Below are positions 45,426-54,561 of a stretch of DNA of 64,000 bases, piece after piece. The notes under the pieces were generated by a model. That model worked only from the letters and a program-made list of their open reading frames with translations. It was not told the DNA's origin and did no database searches. The position numbers were made by a program, and so were the translations under genes. Each line of letters begins with the position of its first letter. Within the stretch, counting starts at the first letter, position 1. This stretch comes from Astrobacterium formosum (GTDB taxonomy: Bacteria > Pseudomonadota > Alphaproteobacteria > Rhizobiales > Xanthobacteraceae): positions 1-64,000 of the forward strand of contig JAVDCA010000003.1 in NCBI GenBank assembly GCA_030848545.1, read 5' to 3'.

Positions 45426-45659
45426 GCAAATGTCCCTTTGTGTTCGACATGTTTTATGGGGTGGGACATACCGGACTCTCACCGGTACGACAGAGCGGCG
45501 TCATGCCTTCGGGCCGGTTCTTCTTCGCGGGCCCAATCTGCCGTTTGGTCTTGGTAGCGCGCAATTATTACCAATTGCTGAACGAAACCTCCGAGACCGT
45601 CGGACATCCCCGTTCCGTGTGCGCGACCGAGACGATCCTGAGTATCTCCTTCGCGGTCC
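45426..45659 (-). promoter_or_regulatory. Flagellin leader and promoter region
   Basis: A 234-bp gap between fliP and the flagellin gene. It contains an AT-rich dyad GCAATT (45561-45566)...AATTGC (45573-45578) in otherwise GC-rich DNA, and a long leader. I see no convincing sigma-54 or sigma-28 consensus. FlbT/FlaF action on the leader is expected from family knowledge. Confidence 0.4.
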
Positions 45660-46400
45660 CTAGATGAACGATCGCACCAGTCCGCCGATCAGCATGTTCC
45701 AGCCGTCGATCAGGATGAAGAACAGCGTCTTGAACGGCAGCGCGATCACGGTCGGCGGCATCATCATCATGCCCATCGACATGGTCAGCGTCGCCACGAT
45801 CATGTCGATGACCAGGAACGGCAGGATGATGAGGAAGCCGATCTCGAACGCGCGCCGCAACTCCGAAATCATGAACGCCGGGACGATGATGCGCAGATCG
45901 ATGGTCTTGCCGTCGCCCTTCTGACGAAAGTTCTCCGCCGCCAGGCTCTCAAACGTCTGCAGATCCTTCTCGCGCACATGCGCGAGCATGAAATCACGAA
46001 ACGGTTCAGTGATGCGGCCATAAGCTTCCTGTTCGGTGATCTCGTTGTTCATCAGCGGCTGCACGCCGTTCTGCCAGGCGCGATCGAAGGTCGGCGCCAT
46101 CACGTAGAAGGTCATGAACAAGCCGAGACTGATGAGGACGAGATTCGCCGGCGTCGTCTGCAGGCCGAGGCCGGCGCGCAGAAACGACAGCGCCACCACG
46201 AAGCGGGTGAAACTCGTGACCATGATGAGCAGGCCCGGCGCCAGCGACAGCACCGTCAACATGGCGACGATCTGGATGATTCGCCCGCTCGCCGACCCGG
46301 ACCCCTGCGGCATCAGCGCGCCCAGGTCGATGGTCTGCGCCGCCGCCGGCGCGGCGACGGCAAGGCACAGGAGAGCCGCGAGTGCCGGAATTGTTTTCAC
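45660..46400 (-). CDS. fliP: Flagellar export gate protein FliP
   Basis: A 246-residue membrane protein with cleavable signal peptide (MKTIPALAALLCLAVAAPAA). Family blocks are MVTSFTRFVVALSFLRAGLGLQTTP and LIILPFLVIDMIVATLTMSMGMMM (quoted in parts: TSFTRF, LRAGLG, FLVIDM, SMGMMM). It forms the gate with FliQ and FliR. It starts at GTG 46400, overlapping the fliL stop by 4 nt. It is the last gene of the motA-to-fliP array. Confidence 0.95.
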   Translation of the reverse strand: MKTIPALAALLCLAVAAPAAAQTIDLGALMPQGSGSASGRIIQIVAMLTVLSLAPGLLIMVTSFTRFVVALSFLRAGLGLQTTPANLVLISLGLFMTFYVMAPTFDRAWQNGVQPLMNNEITEQEAYGRITEPFRDFMLAHVREKDLQTFESLAAENFRQKGDGKTIDLRIIVPAFMISELRRAFEIGFLIILPFLVIDMIVATLTMSMGMMMMPPTVIALPFKTLFFILIDGWNMLIGGLVRSFI

Positions 46401-46843
46401 TGCACCACCAGCGTTTCGATGATCAATTCCTTGACCTTTCCGGAGGAACGCAGATTTGCGCGTTCATTGAGATCCTCGCGCAGGTACTGCAGCCCGCGCG
46501 CACCCTCGAGCTGCGGCAGCGACATCGTGCGCAGATAGGCGACGATGTCCTGACCGATCTGCGCCGCGATGACGCCGGTCTCGTCCTGACGCACGTCGTC
46601 GAAGACCAGCGAGGCTTCGACCCGCGCCCATGACGACGACGGCTTGGCGAGATTGGTGATCACGGGGGCGAGTTTGAGAAGGCGGGCACTGCCGGAATAC
46701 TGCAACGGCACCGGACGCTCTCCCGCGATCTTCTTCTGCGCACCTGCGGCGAGCTGCGTCGTTTCGACGACTTGCAGGCCCAGCAATCCGCCGATCGCCG
46801 CCGCGAGGACGCCGAGCACGGCGAGCGTTGCAATCCACCGCAT
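46397..46843 (-). CDS. fliL: Flagellar basal-body protein FliL
   Basis: A 148-residue protein with one N-terminal membrane segment (about 4-24) and a periplasmic FliL domain. The ending VAYLRTMSLPQLEGARGLQYLREDLNERANLRSSGKVKELIIETLVVQ is typical, seen by its key residues YLR-LREDLNERA and KELIIETLVVQ. It sits around the stator and supports torque. It is 31 bp after flgH and overlaps fliP. Confidence 0.93.
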   Translation of the reverse strand: MRWIATLAVLGVLAAAIGGLLGLQVVETTQLAAGAQKKIAGERPVPLQYSGSARLLKLAPVITNLAKPSSSWARVEASLVFDDVRQDETGVIAAQIGQDIVAYLRTMSLPQLEGARGLQYLREDLNERANLRSSGKVKELIIETLVVQ

Positions 46844-46874
46844 TACGCCTTCTCCTCCGTGGTCCTCGTGAACG

Positions 46875-47579
46875 TCAGAAGGGCACGATCTGGTCGTAGA
46901 TCTGATGACCCCAGGCCGGCTGCTGAACCTCCATGATCCTGCCGCGACCGCCGTACGAAATTCTCGCCTCGGAGATCTTGTCGTACGGGATGGTGTTGCC
47001 GCGCGAGATGTCGCGCGGGCGTACGATGCCGGCGACCTGCAGGACCCGCATTTCGTAGTTGACTCGCACTTCCTGCGAGCCGCTGATGAGGAGATTTCCG
47101 TTCGTCAGCACCCGCGTCACCATGGCACCGACCGAAACCTTGACCTCTTCGGTCCGGTCGATCTTGCCTTCGCCTTTCGACGACGAAGTCGAACCCACAT
47201 TGCTGTCGAACTTGCCGTTCGTACTCTCGGGCGGAAAGTTCAGGAGATAGTCGAATCCGAACTTTGTCTTCGATTCCCGTGCCCGATCGCTCTTGTTGTC
47301 GAGCTTGGCCTTGTCGTCCATCGAGATCAGAACCGTAATGACGTCGCCGACCCGCCGTGCGCGCGGGTCGCGAAACAGATCCGTGCCGTCGTTCCAGGCC
47401 GAGTGGAAACTCTTGGCCATCGGGGCCGGCGCCGATCCCGGAATCGTGTAGGCCGCGGTATGAAGCCCTTCACCGACCGCCGACATCGACGGAGCGACGC
47501 CGATTTCGGCGAAGTTGGCGCCGCACCCCCCGAAAGCCAACGCAGTCAACGACGCGCCGACAATTCTCCAGCGGCTCAT
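46875..47579 (-). CDS. flgH: Flagellar L-ring lipoprotein FlgH
   Basis: A 234-residue outer-membrane lipoprotein. The signal sequence (MSRWRIVGASLTALAFGGC) ends in a lipobox with the cysteine at about residue 19. Family blocks are DPRARRVGDVITVLISMDDKA and NGNLLISGSQEVRVNYEMR. It forms the L-ring in the outer membrane. ATG at 47579 overlaps the motE stop by 4 nt, favouring this start over a longer open frame. Confidence 0.93.
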   Translation of the reverse strand: MSRWRIVGASLTALAFGGCGANFAEIGVAPSMSAVGEGLHTAAYTIPGSAPAPMAKSFHSAWNDGTDLFRDPRARRVGDVITVLISMDDKAKLDNKSDRARESKTKFGFDYLLNFPPESTNGKFDSNVGSTSSSKGEGKIDRTEEVKVSVGAMVTRVLTNGNLLISGSQEVRVNYEMRVLQVAGIVRPRDISRGNTIPYDKISEARISYGGRGRIMEVQQPAWGHQIYDQIVPF

Positions 47580-48355
47580 TTTGCACTCTTCTCGCTGTCG
47601 GTGTCGCGCAACCCCGACAGCGTGTTGGCGAGATGGGCGGCGCGCGCCGGTTCCATTTCGTTGAGGATGGCGCTCGAATTGCGCACGTTGAGCTTGGCGA
47701 GAACCGCTGCCGCGGTGTCGTCCTGCATGCTGGCGATCTGGGCTGCGGCCGCATCGGGGCGCATTCGCGAGTAGATGCCGACCACGTTGTCTTCGGCCTT
47801 CTTGAGGAATTCCTGTCGCAGCTTGAGCCACTTCTCGTATTCGGCGCGCTTGGCCTCGAGTTCGGCGATGCGCTCGCGCAGCGACGCCTCTGTTTTCTCG
47901 AGTTCCTTCATCTGCCAGGCGAGGCGCGCATCCGCCGCGGCGTCGGAGATGTTGGTGCAGAACTGAGTGCCGTCGCTGGCATTGGCAGATGGCGCGGCTT
48001 GCGACGCACCGGACTTGCCGGACCTGCCCGCCCGCTTGGACCCGACTGCGCCGGTGATGTCCTCGGGCGCGGCCTTGACCGTGGCCGTGACCGCCGGCGA
48101 CGCCGTACGAATGACAACACCCGCTCCCGTGCCCGATTGCGGAAAACGTGCATCGACCTTGCGGCGCGGCTTGGCCGCCGGTTTGCGCGCAGGAGACGGG
48201 CTGCGCGCGACTTGCGCGATGTCGAGGGGCGCGGCGACCGCCCGTGATTGCGCCATCGCTGCGCTTTCCATCCCGTCGACGAGCGCAAAAATGCCGAGAA
48301 AGAGCAGCGCTAGTCGCGATCCCATGAGCGGTTCCATTGCCTCTCGATGCACCAT
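47576..48355 (-). CDS. motE: MotE-family motility protein
   Basis: A 259-residue exported protein. A hydrophobic N-terminal segment (GSRLALLFLGIFALVDGMES) acts as signal. After an Arg/Lys/Pro-rich linker, a coiled coil (about 145-190, ELEKTEASLRERIAELEAKRA) and an MgtE-N-like helical end (about 195-255, GIYSRMRPDAAAAQIASMQD) follow. MotE of Sinorhizobium is a periplasmic chaperone specific for MotC, encoded here too. The exact ATG is unclear; 48355, 48337 and 48325 are possible. It is coupled to flgH. Confidence 0.8.
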   Translation of the reverse strand: MVHREAMEPLMGSRLALLFLGIFALVDGMESAAMAQSRAVAAPLDIAQVARSPSPARKPAAKPRRKVDARFPQSGTGAGVVIRTASPAVTATVKAAPEDITGAVGSKRAGRSGKSGASQAAPSANASDGTQFCTNISDAAADARLAWQMKELEKTEASLRERIAELEAKRAEYEKWLKLRQEFLKKAEDNVVGIYSRMRPDAAAAQIASMQDDTAAAVLAKLNVRNSSAILNEMEPARAAHLANTLSGLRDTDSEKSAK

Positions 48356-48376
48356 CAAGCTTATGTGACGCTGTCG

Positions 48377-49480
48377 TTACTGAATGACGAGATCGGCCTG
48401 CAATGCGCCGGCGCTCTTGATCGCCTGCAGGATGGCGATAATGCCGGAGGGTTTGAGCCCGATCTGGTTCAAGCCACGCACGAGCCGCTGCAGATTGGTG
48501 CCGCGAAGGATCGCCACCTGGGCGCCGCGCTCGTTGACCTCGACGGAGGTCTGCGGCACCACCACCGTCTCGCCGCGCCGGGCGAACGGCGCCGGCTGCG
48601 AAACGACCGGCATTTCGGTGATGCGGACCGTCAGATTTCCCTGGGTCACCGCGACCGTGGATATCTGCACGTCGCGCCCGATCACGACCGTGCCGGTACG
48701 CTCGTCGATGACCACTCGCGCCGGCGTGTCCGGTTCGACGACGAGTTCGCCGATCTCCGCCATGAAGCGCACCGGCCCGATCCTCTGCGGACGCGCGAGT
48801 TGGACGGTGCGAAAGTCGCGTTCGAAAGCCACCGGCGCTCGGAAGCGTCCGTGCCCGTAGGCGTTGATGGCGTCGACGATGCGCGTCGCGGTGACGAAAT
48901 CCGGATTGCGCAGTTCGAGAATTTGCACGTCGAGATCGGCGAACCGATCCGGGAGCTCGCGCTCGATCACGGCGCCGTTCGGTATCCGGCCCGCCGTCGG
49001 CACTCCTTGGGTGACCGCCTGCGCCTGCCCCTCGACCGAGAAGCCCGCAACCGCGACCGGCCCCTGGGCAGCCGCATAAACGACTCCGTCCGCACCACGC
49101 AGCGATGTCATGACGAGGGTACCGCCCATGAGAGAGGACGCATCGCCGAGCGAAGATATGTTGACATCGATGCGCGACCCACGGCTGGCAAAGGGCGGCA
49201 AGTCGGCGGTGACAATCACGGCCGCGACGTTGCGTGCGCGGAGCGTCGTTCCGCGGACGTTGATCCCCATGGTATCGAGCATCGACTGCAGCGACTGCTC
49301 GGTGAAGGGAGAATTGCGCAGCGTGTCGCCGGAACTCTTGAGGCCGGTGACGATGCCGTAACCGACCAACTGGTTCTCGCGCATTCCCTTGAGATTGGCG
49401 ATGTCCTTGATGCGCACGCCGGCGTCGGCCGAACCGGCGCAGACCGCGAAGATCAGGGCGGCAACGAGGCGGAGTCTCAT
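48377..49480 (-). CDS. flgI: Flagellar P-ring protein FlgI
   Basis: A 367-residue periplasmic ring protein with signal peptide ([20 protein letters not shown]). Family blocks are VRIKDIANLKGMRENQLVGYGIVTGL, given by its key residues R-KDIA---G-REN-L-GYG-V-GL, and DPSSLMGGTLVMTSLRGADG-type sequence at SSLMGGTLVMTSL. It assembles around the rod in the peptidoglycan, with FlgA as chaperone encoded just upstream. Confidence 0.95.
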   Translation of the reverse strand: MRLRLVAALIFAVCAGSADAGVRIKDIANLKGMRENQLVGYGIVTGLKSSGDTLRNSPFTEQSLQSMLDTMGINVRGTTLRARNVAAVIVTADLPPFASRGSRIDVNISSLGDASSLMGGTLVMTSLRGADGVVYAAAQGPVAVAGFSVEGQAQAVTQGVPTAGRIPNGAVIERELPDRFADLDVQILELRNPDFVTATRIVDAINAYGHGRFRAPVAFERDFRTVQLARPQRIGPVRFMAEIGELVVEPDTPARVVIDERTGTVVIGRDVQISTVAVTQGNLTVRITEMPVVSQPAPFARRGETVVVPQTSVEVNERGAQVAILRGTNLQRLVRGLNQIGLKPSGIIAILQAIKSAGALQADLVIQ

Positions 49481-49965
49481 CCGTTGTTGATCCGTATCGA
49501 GCCGTCCGGTTGAACCACGCCCATCACGACGACGCCGGTATCGACGTTGCGTACGCGAATGAGCGATCCCACGGATCCGGACTGCAACGGCATGCCGTAG
49601 GCGATGATGACGAGCCCCTGGTCCTCGACCACGACCCTGACCGGCACGCCGCGCGTGACCACCCGGGGGTCCTCGACCGCGTTGGTCGGGATGGGCTGAC
49701 CGGGCAGCAGCGTTCGCCGCGCCGCACGCCCGACCACGAATATCTTGGAATCGAAGAACGCCTCGATGCCCGCCATGTTGGGAGCGAAACCGCGCTCGAC
49801 CAGCGCGTCCTCGCGAATGACCTCGCCGGCGCGGATCGTTGCCGCCGGCACCGGCAGATTCTTCTGGTTGGCGGCGACGGCCGAGAACGACGACAGCACG
49901 AGCGCGACCAGCATGACACCGCCGAGACTTCGGGCTTTCGCCGCTTTCGACCGCCGGCTCATCAT
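49477..49965 (-). CDS. flgA: P-ring assembly chaperone FlgA
   Basis: A 162-residue periplasmic protein with N-terminal signal (about residues 13-32, [19 protein letters not shown]). The SAF-like domain has [19 protein letters not shown] and the closing [28 protein letters not shown], typical of FlgA (key residues G--I-VRN--TG-VV-G-V--DG). It overlaps flgG upstream and flgI downstream by 4 nt each, so P-ring production is tightly coupled to its chaperone. Confidence 0.93.
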   Translation of the reverse strand: MMSRRSKAAKARSLGGVMLVALVLSSFSAVAANQKNLPVPAATIRAGEVIREDALVERGFAPNMAGIEAFFDSKIFVVGRAARRTLLPGQPIPTNAVEDPRVVTRGVPVRVVVEDQGLVIIAYGMPLQSGSVGSLIRVRNVDTGVVVMGVVQPDGSIRINNG

Positions 49966-50753
49966 GAGCGCATCCCCTTGGCGACGATCGAGGACATCTC
50001 GTCGGAGGCCTGGATGACCTTCGAGTTCATTTCATAGGCGCGTTGAGCCGAAATCAGCTCGGTGATTTCCTTGACCGGATCGACATTCGAGGCTTCGAGG
50101 TATTTCTGGTAGATCTTGCCGAAGCCGACGTCGGCGGCGAGCCCGGTCACGGCGACACCCGAAGCCCGCGTCTCGCGATACAGGTTTCCGCCGAGCGGTT
50201 CGAGACCGGCCTCGTTGGCGAAGTTCGCCAGGGTCAATTGCCCGAGCAGGCGTGGATTGACCTCGCCGTCGACCTTGGCATAGACCTGCCCGGATTCGTT
50301 GACGGTCACTTCCGTCGTATTCTGCGGAATGATGATCGCCGGCTGGAGCTCATATCCTTCCGCAGTCACCAACTGGCGGTCCGCGTTCGTGTTGAATGTT
50401 CCGGCACGCGAATAGAGCGTCTCGCTGTTCGGCCCGACGATCTGGAACCAACCGCGTCCGTTGATCGCGAGGTCGTACGCGTTGCCCGTGCTCGACAGCG
50501 TGCCTTGCAGGTGCAGCTTGCGTACGGCCGTGTTGCGAACCCCGAGGCCGACCTTCACGCCTTCCGGAATCGCGGCTTCGCCCGTCCGGTTCGGCACGCC
50601 CTGCATGCGGTCGACCTGATAGAACAGGTCCGTGAACTCGGCGCGGGCACGCTTGTACGAAGTTGTGTTGATGTTGGCGATATTGTTGGCGATGACCTCG
50701 ACATTGAGCTGTTGAGCGTTCATGCCAGTGGCCGCAATGGCTAGCGATTTCAT
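49962..50753 (-). CDS. flgG: Distal rod protein FlgG
   Basis: A 263-residue rod protein. It opens [20 protein letters not shown] with the rod signature [19 protein letters not shown], has the [11 protein letters not shown] motif, and ends [32 protein letters not shown] (key residues SNVD-V-EI--LI-AQRAYE-NSK). It lies 10 bp after fliE and overlaps flgA. Confidence 0.95.
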   Translation of the reverse strand: MKSLAIAATGMNAQQLNVEVIANNIANINTTSYKRARAEFTDLFYQVDRMQGVPNRTGEAAIPEGVKVGLGVRNTAVRKLHLQGTLSSTGNAYDLAINGRGWFQIVGPNSETLYSRAGTFNTNADRQLVTAEGYELQPAIIIPQNTTEVTVNESGQVYAKVDGEVNPRLLGQLTLANFANEAGLEPLGGNLYRETRASGVAVTGLAADVGFGKIYQKYLEASNVDPVKEITELISAQRAYEMNSKVIQASDEMSSIVAKGMRS

Positions 50754-50763
50754 GGCCGCCCCC

Positions 50764-51081
50764 TCAGATCGCCATCCGGCTGACTTCTTGATACGCCTGC
50801 ACGACCTTGTCGCGCACCGCGATCGCGAGCTGCAGTGTCCGTTCCGCCGACATCACGGCCTCGACGACCTTCTGGGCCGACGCCTGGCCCTGCAGACCCG
50901 AAATGGCGGCGGCCTCCCCGCCCCGGATCGTGTTCATGGCGCCGGTCGCGATATCTCCGAGGACCGAATCGAACGACGCACCGATCGGCGCCGTCGCCGG
51001 ACGAATGGTCGTCTCTGTGGTCGACACCGCCGCCGTGACGCCAGTCGCCACGGTCGTGTCCATTGCCAGTGCTGCGATCAT
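50764..51081 (-). CDS. fliE: Hook-basal body complex protein FliE
   Basis: A 105-residue protein joining MS ring and rod. The C-terminal family block is [37 protein letters not shown], seen by its residues [24 protein letters not shown]. The start at ATG 51081 shares one base with the flgC stop; a GTG at 51084 is also possible. The N-terminus is divergent. Confidence 0.92.
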   Translation of the reverse strand: MIAALAMDTTVATGVTAAVSTTETTIRPATAPIGASFDSVLGDIATGAMNTIRGGEAAAISGLQGQASAQKVVEAVMSAERTLQLAIAVRDKVVQAYQEVSRMAI

Positions 51082-51500
51082 CACGTTCCCTTGAGTAGAT
51101 CAATGACCATCGCGACCATCGACCGCGATTGCTTCACGATTTGCAGATTCGCCTCGTACGAACGGTTGGTTTCCCGCATGTCGGCCATTTCGACCAGCAT
51201 GTTGACATTGGGAAGCTTGACGTTGCCGTCCGCATCGGCGGCCGGGTGGGATGGATCGCGCTCGATCCGGAACGGCGCCTTGTCGCTGCCGTATTCCCTG
51301 ATGACCACGGTGTGAGCCCCGACCGCCCGATCCAACGTGGCGTCGAATGTCACCGTCTTGCGCCGGTACGGATCGGCTCCAGCCGAGCTTCCCGTCGAAT
51401 TCACGTTGGCGAGATTTTCCGAAACGACTCTCAGACGCGCCGATTGCGCCTCGAGCCCGGACGATGCGATGCGCATCGACGCCTGCAGCGGATCGATCAT
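51081..51500 (-). CDS. flgC: Proximal rod protein FlgC
   Basis: A 139-residue rod subunit. It has SGLEAQSARLRVVSENLANVNSTG at the N-terminus (key residues SGL-AQ--RL-V-SENLAN-NSTG) and MADMRETNRSYEANLQIVKQ near the C-terminus. It lies 2 bp after flgB and before fliE. Confidence 0.95.
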   Translation of the reverse strand: MIDPLQASMRIASSGLEAQSARLRVVSENLANVNSTGSSAGADPYRRKTVTFDATLDRAVGAHTVVIREYGSDKAPFRIERDPSHPAADADGNVKLPNVNMLVEMADMRETNRSYEANLQIVKQSRSMVAMVIDLLKGT

Positions 51501-51502
51501 GC

Positions 51503-51883
51503 TCAGCCCTTGCTGCTTGCGATGAACATGCGGTGGAACGCCTTCACCACCGCGGTGTTCATCGAGTAGTCGCGATTGACTTCGCCGGCTTTGAGCATCT
51601 CCTGCTCGATACTCACTGAGTTTCCGGAGTGCACCACTTCCCAGCTCTCGCTCTTGCGGGAGCGCTGAACGTTCGTTTCTGCGGCGCTGAGGGCCATGTG
51701 TCGCGAAGAGGTCGTCGTCAGAGCGGCAGCGCTCCGCTCGAAGTTCGGCGCGAAAGGCGTGACGTCGAGCGCACGAAAGCCGGGCGTATTGGCGTTGGCG
51801 ACATTGCTGGCGATCGTCGCCTGCCGCATTTCCAACCAGCGCGCCTGCGACGAAGCGAGCTCGAGTAGATGAATAGGTCCCAC
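51503..51883 (-). CDS. flgB: Proximal rod protein FlgB
   Basis: A 126-residue rod subunit beginning at GTG 51883 (GPIHLLELASSQARWLEMRQ), with GGGGAA about 5 nt upstream. Longer starts are in frame, but would overlap flhB and lack a ribosome site. The rod motif is TIASNVANANTPGFRALDV. The C-terminus reads SIEQEMLKAGEVNRDYSMN. It is 71 bp after flhB and heads flgB-flgC-fliE-flgG-flgA-flgI. Confidence 0.9.
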   Translation of the reverse strand: MGPIHLLELASSQARWLEMRQATIASNVANANTPGFRALDVTPFAPNFERSAAALTTTSSRHMALSAAETNVQRSRKSESWEVVHSGNSVSIEQEMLKAGEVNRDYSMNTAVVKAFHRMFIASSKG

Positions 51884-51954
51884 GATGCTTCCCCGTTCGA
51901 TGTCCACTTTCTTAAAGTCGCAAACTTGTCTGAGGCTGGCGCGGCGACGCTTCT

Positions 51955-53031
51955 TCACGTCGCGCTCTTCTGTTCCTGCGAATAGAGGAAGTAGATGATC
52001 TCCGCCACGGCCCGGTAGAATTCCGGCGGGATGACCTGATCGATCTCGACACCGTCATAGAGCGAACGCGCCAGCGGCTTGTCGATGATGACCGGAATAT
52101 TCTTCTGCTCGGCAATCTCACGGATCTTGAGTGCAACAAGATCCTTGCCCTTCGCCAGAACGACCGGGACCGGGTCTTCGCCACGCACGTATCGCAGGGC
52201 GATCGCGTAGTGAGTCGGATTGGCGATCACCATCGAAGCACGCGGCACGGCGGCGAGCATGCGCCGGCGCGACCGGTCGCGCGCCAATGACCGCAGGCGG
52301 GCTTTGACGAGCGGATCGCCTTCCACCTGCTTGTATTCGTCCTTGAGCTCCTGACGGGTCATGCGCAGATCGCGGCGCCAGAAGCCCCGCGTCCATACGA
52401 GGTCGAGAGCGACGAGCACGATCGTGACGACGCTGATCGTCGATACGAGGCGCAGGGCGATCGTCAATATCAATTCCGGAAGGTCGGCGGGATCTCCGAA
52501 CATCGTGTTCACCGTCGTGGCCTCCGAGGCGCGCAGGACCATCGCCAAGATGACGGTGATCGCAACGAATTTGAAAACGGACTTGAAAAATTCTGTTTGG
52601 CCTTGAAGGCTGAACAGCCTGCGCCAGTTCTGCACGATCGACAGCCGCGCGAGGTCGGGCTGTATGCGCTCGAAAGCGACGTGTGGTGCGTTTTGGAGAT
52701 ATGCCGAAGCGATGCCTGCAATGGCGAGAACGACGACGATCGGCAACAGAAAGGCCGCGACCTCGATGCCGATCGCGCTTCCGAGGAGCAGCGCATCGGT
52801 GCCGTTGTCGAGGGGTACCCCGGCGGGATCATCTAGCGGACGCCTCAGAACCGTCACCAGCCGCCGCACGTTTTCGACGGTCAGGAAACTGAATATGATC
52901 AATAGTGCAAGCATCGTCGCGAAGATCGGCACTTCGCGCGAGACCGGAACCTTGCCTCGCTCGACGGAATCCCGAATTTTCTTTTCGGTCGGTTCTTCGG
53001 TCTTGGATTCCTGGTCCGGGATGTCAGCCAT
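51955..53031 (-). CDS. flhB: Flagellar export switch protein FlhB
   Basis: A 358-residue membrane protein. Four N-terminal membrane segments are followed by a cytosolic domain with the autocleavage motif NPTH at residues 271-274 (VIANPTHYAIALRY). Self-cleavage between N and P controls the switch from hook to filament export, in response to FliK. It lies 10 bp after fliG. Confidence 0.95.
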   Translation of the reverse strand: MADIPDQESKTEEPTEKKIRDSVERGKVPVSREVPIFATMLALLIIFSFLTVENVRRLVTVLRRPLDDPAGVPLDNGTDALLLGSAIGIEVAAFLLPIVVVLAIAGIASAYLQNAPHVAFERIQPDLARLSIVQNWRRLFSLQGQTEFFKSVFKFVAITVILAMVLRASEATTVNTMFGDPADLPELILTIALRLVSTISVVTIVLVALDLVWTRGFWRRDLRMTRQELKDEYKQVEGDPLVKARLRSLARDRSRRRMLAAVPRASMVIANPTHYAIALRYVRGEDPVPVVLAKGKDLVALKIREIAEQKNIPVIIDKPLARSLYDGVEIDQVIPPEFYRAVAEIIYFLYSQEQKSAT

Positions 53032-53041
53032 GCTCGATCCG

Positions 53042-54091
53042 TCAGCGGAACATGGCCTCGTCTTCGCGGTCGGCGTTGAGCTCTATGTCCCCGTTATTCG
53101 CCATCTCAAGCGCGAGATCGGTGATTGCCCGACGCGCTTCCAGAACCTCTCGCTGTGGTGCCGGGTCGCCGCTGGAGAGTTCGTGCTCGACGAGCCGCCG
53201 GCTCCGGGACGCCAGCGAGGACAGGATGAGATCGCGGAACGCGGGTCCGGTTCCCTTCAAGGCCACGACAATGCGCTCCGCCGGCACCTTGTCGAAGATC
53301 GCCATGCGGGCGCGCGGCGAGATGTTGGCGATGTCGTCGAACGTGAACAGAAGACTCTTGAGAACCTCGGCGACCTTGGGGCGGGATTCGCTGAGGTTCG
53401 CCAGCGTTTCCTCCATGTGTCCGCGCTCCATCTTGTTGATGATGTCGGCCATGCGCGTATAGGTGTCGGCGCCCATATTGCGGGCGAAATTGAGCATGAA
53501 GTCCTCGTGCAGCGTCTTGTCGACGATGCGCATCGCTTCTTCGACGATCGGTTTGAGGGTGAGCATGCGCCGAGTCAGGCTATTGCGGACCGCCGGCGGC
53601 ATCTGCCCCATCACCTTGGCGGCGCAAGCGGGCTTGACCTTCGACAGGATCAGAGCGGCGATCTGCGGGTGTTCCTTGAGCAGGTAGGTGGCCAGCAGGT
53701 TCTCCGACACCGCGGAGATGCGTTCCCATATTGTCCGATTGGTGTTCCCAAGCACGTCGGACATGATCTCCGCGACCTGCTCGGGCGGCAGTACGTTGGT
53801 GAGGAGTTTCTCTAGCTCTCCGACCGTACCGAGAATGTTCGGACCGGCAGCGAACTTGTGGGCGAACTCCTCGATGATCGTCTCGAGTTCATCGCCGGTG
53901 ATCGGCCTCAGGTCCGCCGCCGCCCGCGTCACCGATCGGATTTCCGTCGGATCGAACTGCTGCAGCATCTTGCCCGCCAGAGGCCGCCCCATCGCCAACA
54001 GAAGGGTCGCGACCTTGTCGGGTCCGCTCAGGCGCATGCGCGCACCGGTGCCCTTCAAGGGCGCGGCTACATCGAGTGCGGCGGCGCCCAC
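53042..54091 (-). CDS. fliG: Flagellar motor switch protein FliG
   Basis: A 349-residue rotor protein. The N-terminal part opens LSGPDKVATLLLAMGRPLAG. The torque-generating C-terminal domain has TFDDIANISPRARMAIFDKV and SSLASRSRRLVEHEL, carrying the charged residues that face MotA. The frame begins at GTG 54091, two bases after the fliN stop, suggesting translational coupling; ATG at 54037 is the alternative. Length with the GTG fits the family. Confidence 0.93.
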   Translation of the reverse strand: MGAAALDVAAPLKGTGARMRLSGPDKVATLLLAMGRPLAGKMLQQFDPTEIRSVTRAAADLRPITGDELETIIEEFAHKFAAGPNILGTVGELEKLLTNVLPPEQVAEIMSDVLGNTNRTIWERISAVSENLLATYLLKEHPQIAALILSKVKPACAAKVMGQMPPAVRNSLTRRMLTLKPIVEEAMRIVDKTLHEDFMLNFARNMGADTYTRMADIINKMERGHMEETLANLSESRPKVAEVLKSLLFTFDDIANISPRARMAIFDKVPAERIVVALKGTGPAFRDLILSSLASRSRRLVEHELSSGDPAPQREVLEARRAITDLALEMANNGDIELNADREDEAMFR

Positions 54092-54092
54092 G

Positions 54093-54491
54093 TCAGACGT
54101 CCGTCTCGGAATTGGCTGGTCCGACGATCTCGGTCAACGAGACCCCGAATCGTGAATTGTCGTCCTCGACGACCACCACCTCTCCGCGCGCCACGACGCG
54201 ATTGTTGACGACGATATCGACCGGTTCGCCGACCCGATGGTCGAGCGGAATGACCGCCCCCCGCCCGAGCTTCATCAAGTTGGCGACCGGCATGGTCGCC
54301 GACCCCAGCACCACCTGCACCATGACGGGAATCCGCAGGATCGAACCGAAATTCGCCGGCCGCTCCGACTCGACGGGACGGTTCGGCGCTGCCGGCTTGG
54401 GATTGGCGAAATCGTCCAACGTCGCGCGATGCGCAGCCGCCTTCTGCTCGACGGCATCGGAGGCCGCCTCCGGTTCCAACGACTGGTTCAT
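54093..54491 (-). CDS. fliN: Flagellar motor switch protein FliN
   Basis: A 132-residue C-ring protein. The SpoA-like domain spans about 60-125 with RIPVMVQVVLGSATMPVANLMKLGRGAVIPLDHRVGEPVDI, seen by its residues IPV-V-V-LG---M-V--LM-L--G-VI-LD---GEPVDI. The N-terminal 55 residues are Ala-rich and variable. It lies 70 bp downstream of the DUF6468 gene and just before fliG. Confidence 0.93.
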   Translation of the reverse strand: MNQSLEPEAASDAVEQKAAAHRATLDDFANPKPAAPNRPVESERPANFGSILRIPVMVQVVLGSATMPVANLMKLGRGAVIPLDHRVGEPVDIVVNNRVVARGEVVVVEDDNSRFGVSLTEIVGPANSETDV

Positions 54492-54561
54492 GACTTCCTC
54501 TCGACTGTTTCGACGGACGGCACGGTGCCGCAGTTTTTTTCTGCGCCGGACATGCCTCGTC

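Noticed and set aside
45426-45660. Small frames in the flagellin upstream region as a gene
   Set aside because: No motif, no ribosome site, and the interval is best explained as promoter and leader.
51884-51958. Longer ATG start for flgB, overlapping flhB
   Set aside because: The added residues are Lys/Arg-rich and absent from the FlgB family; GTG at 51883 has a ribosome site and the normal FlgB N-terminus.
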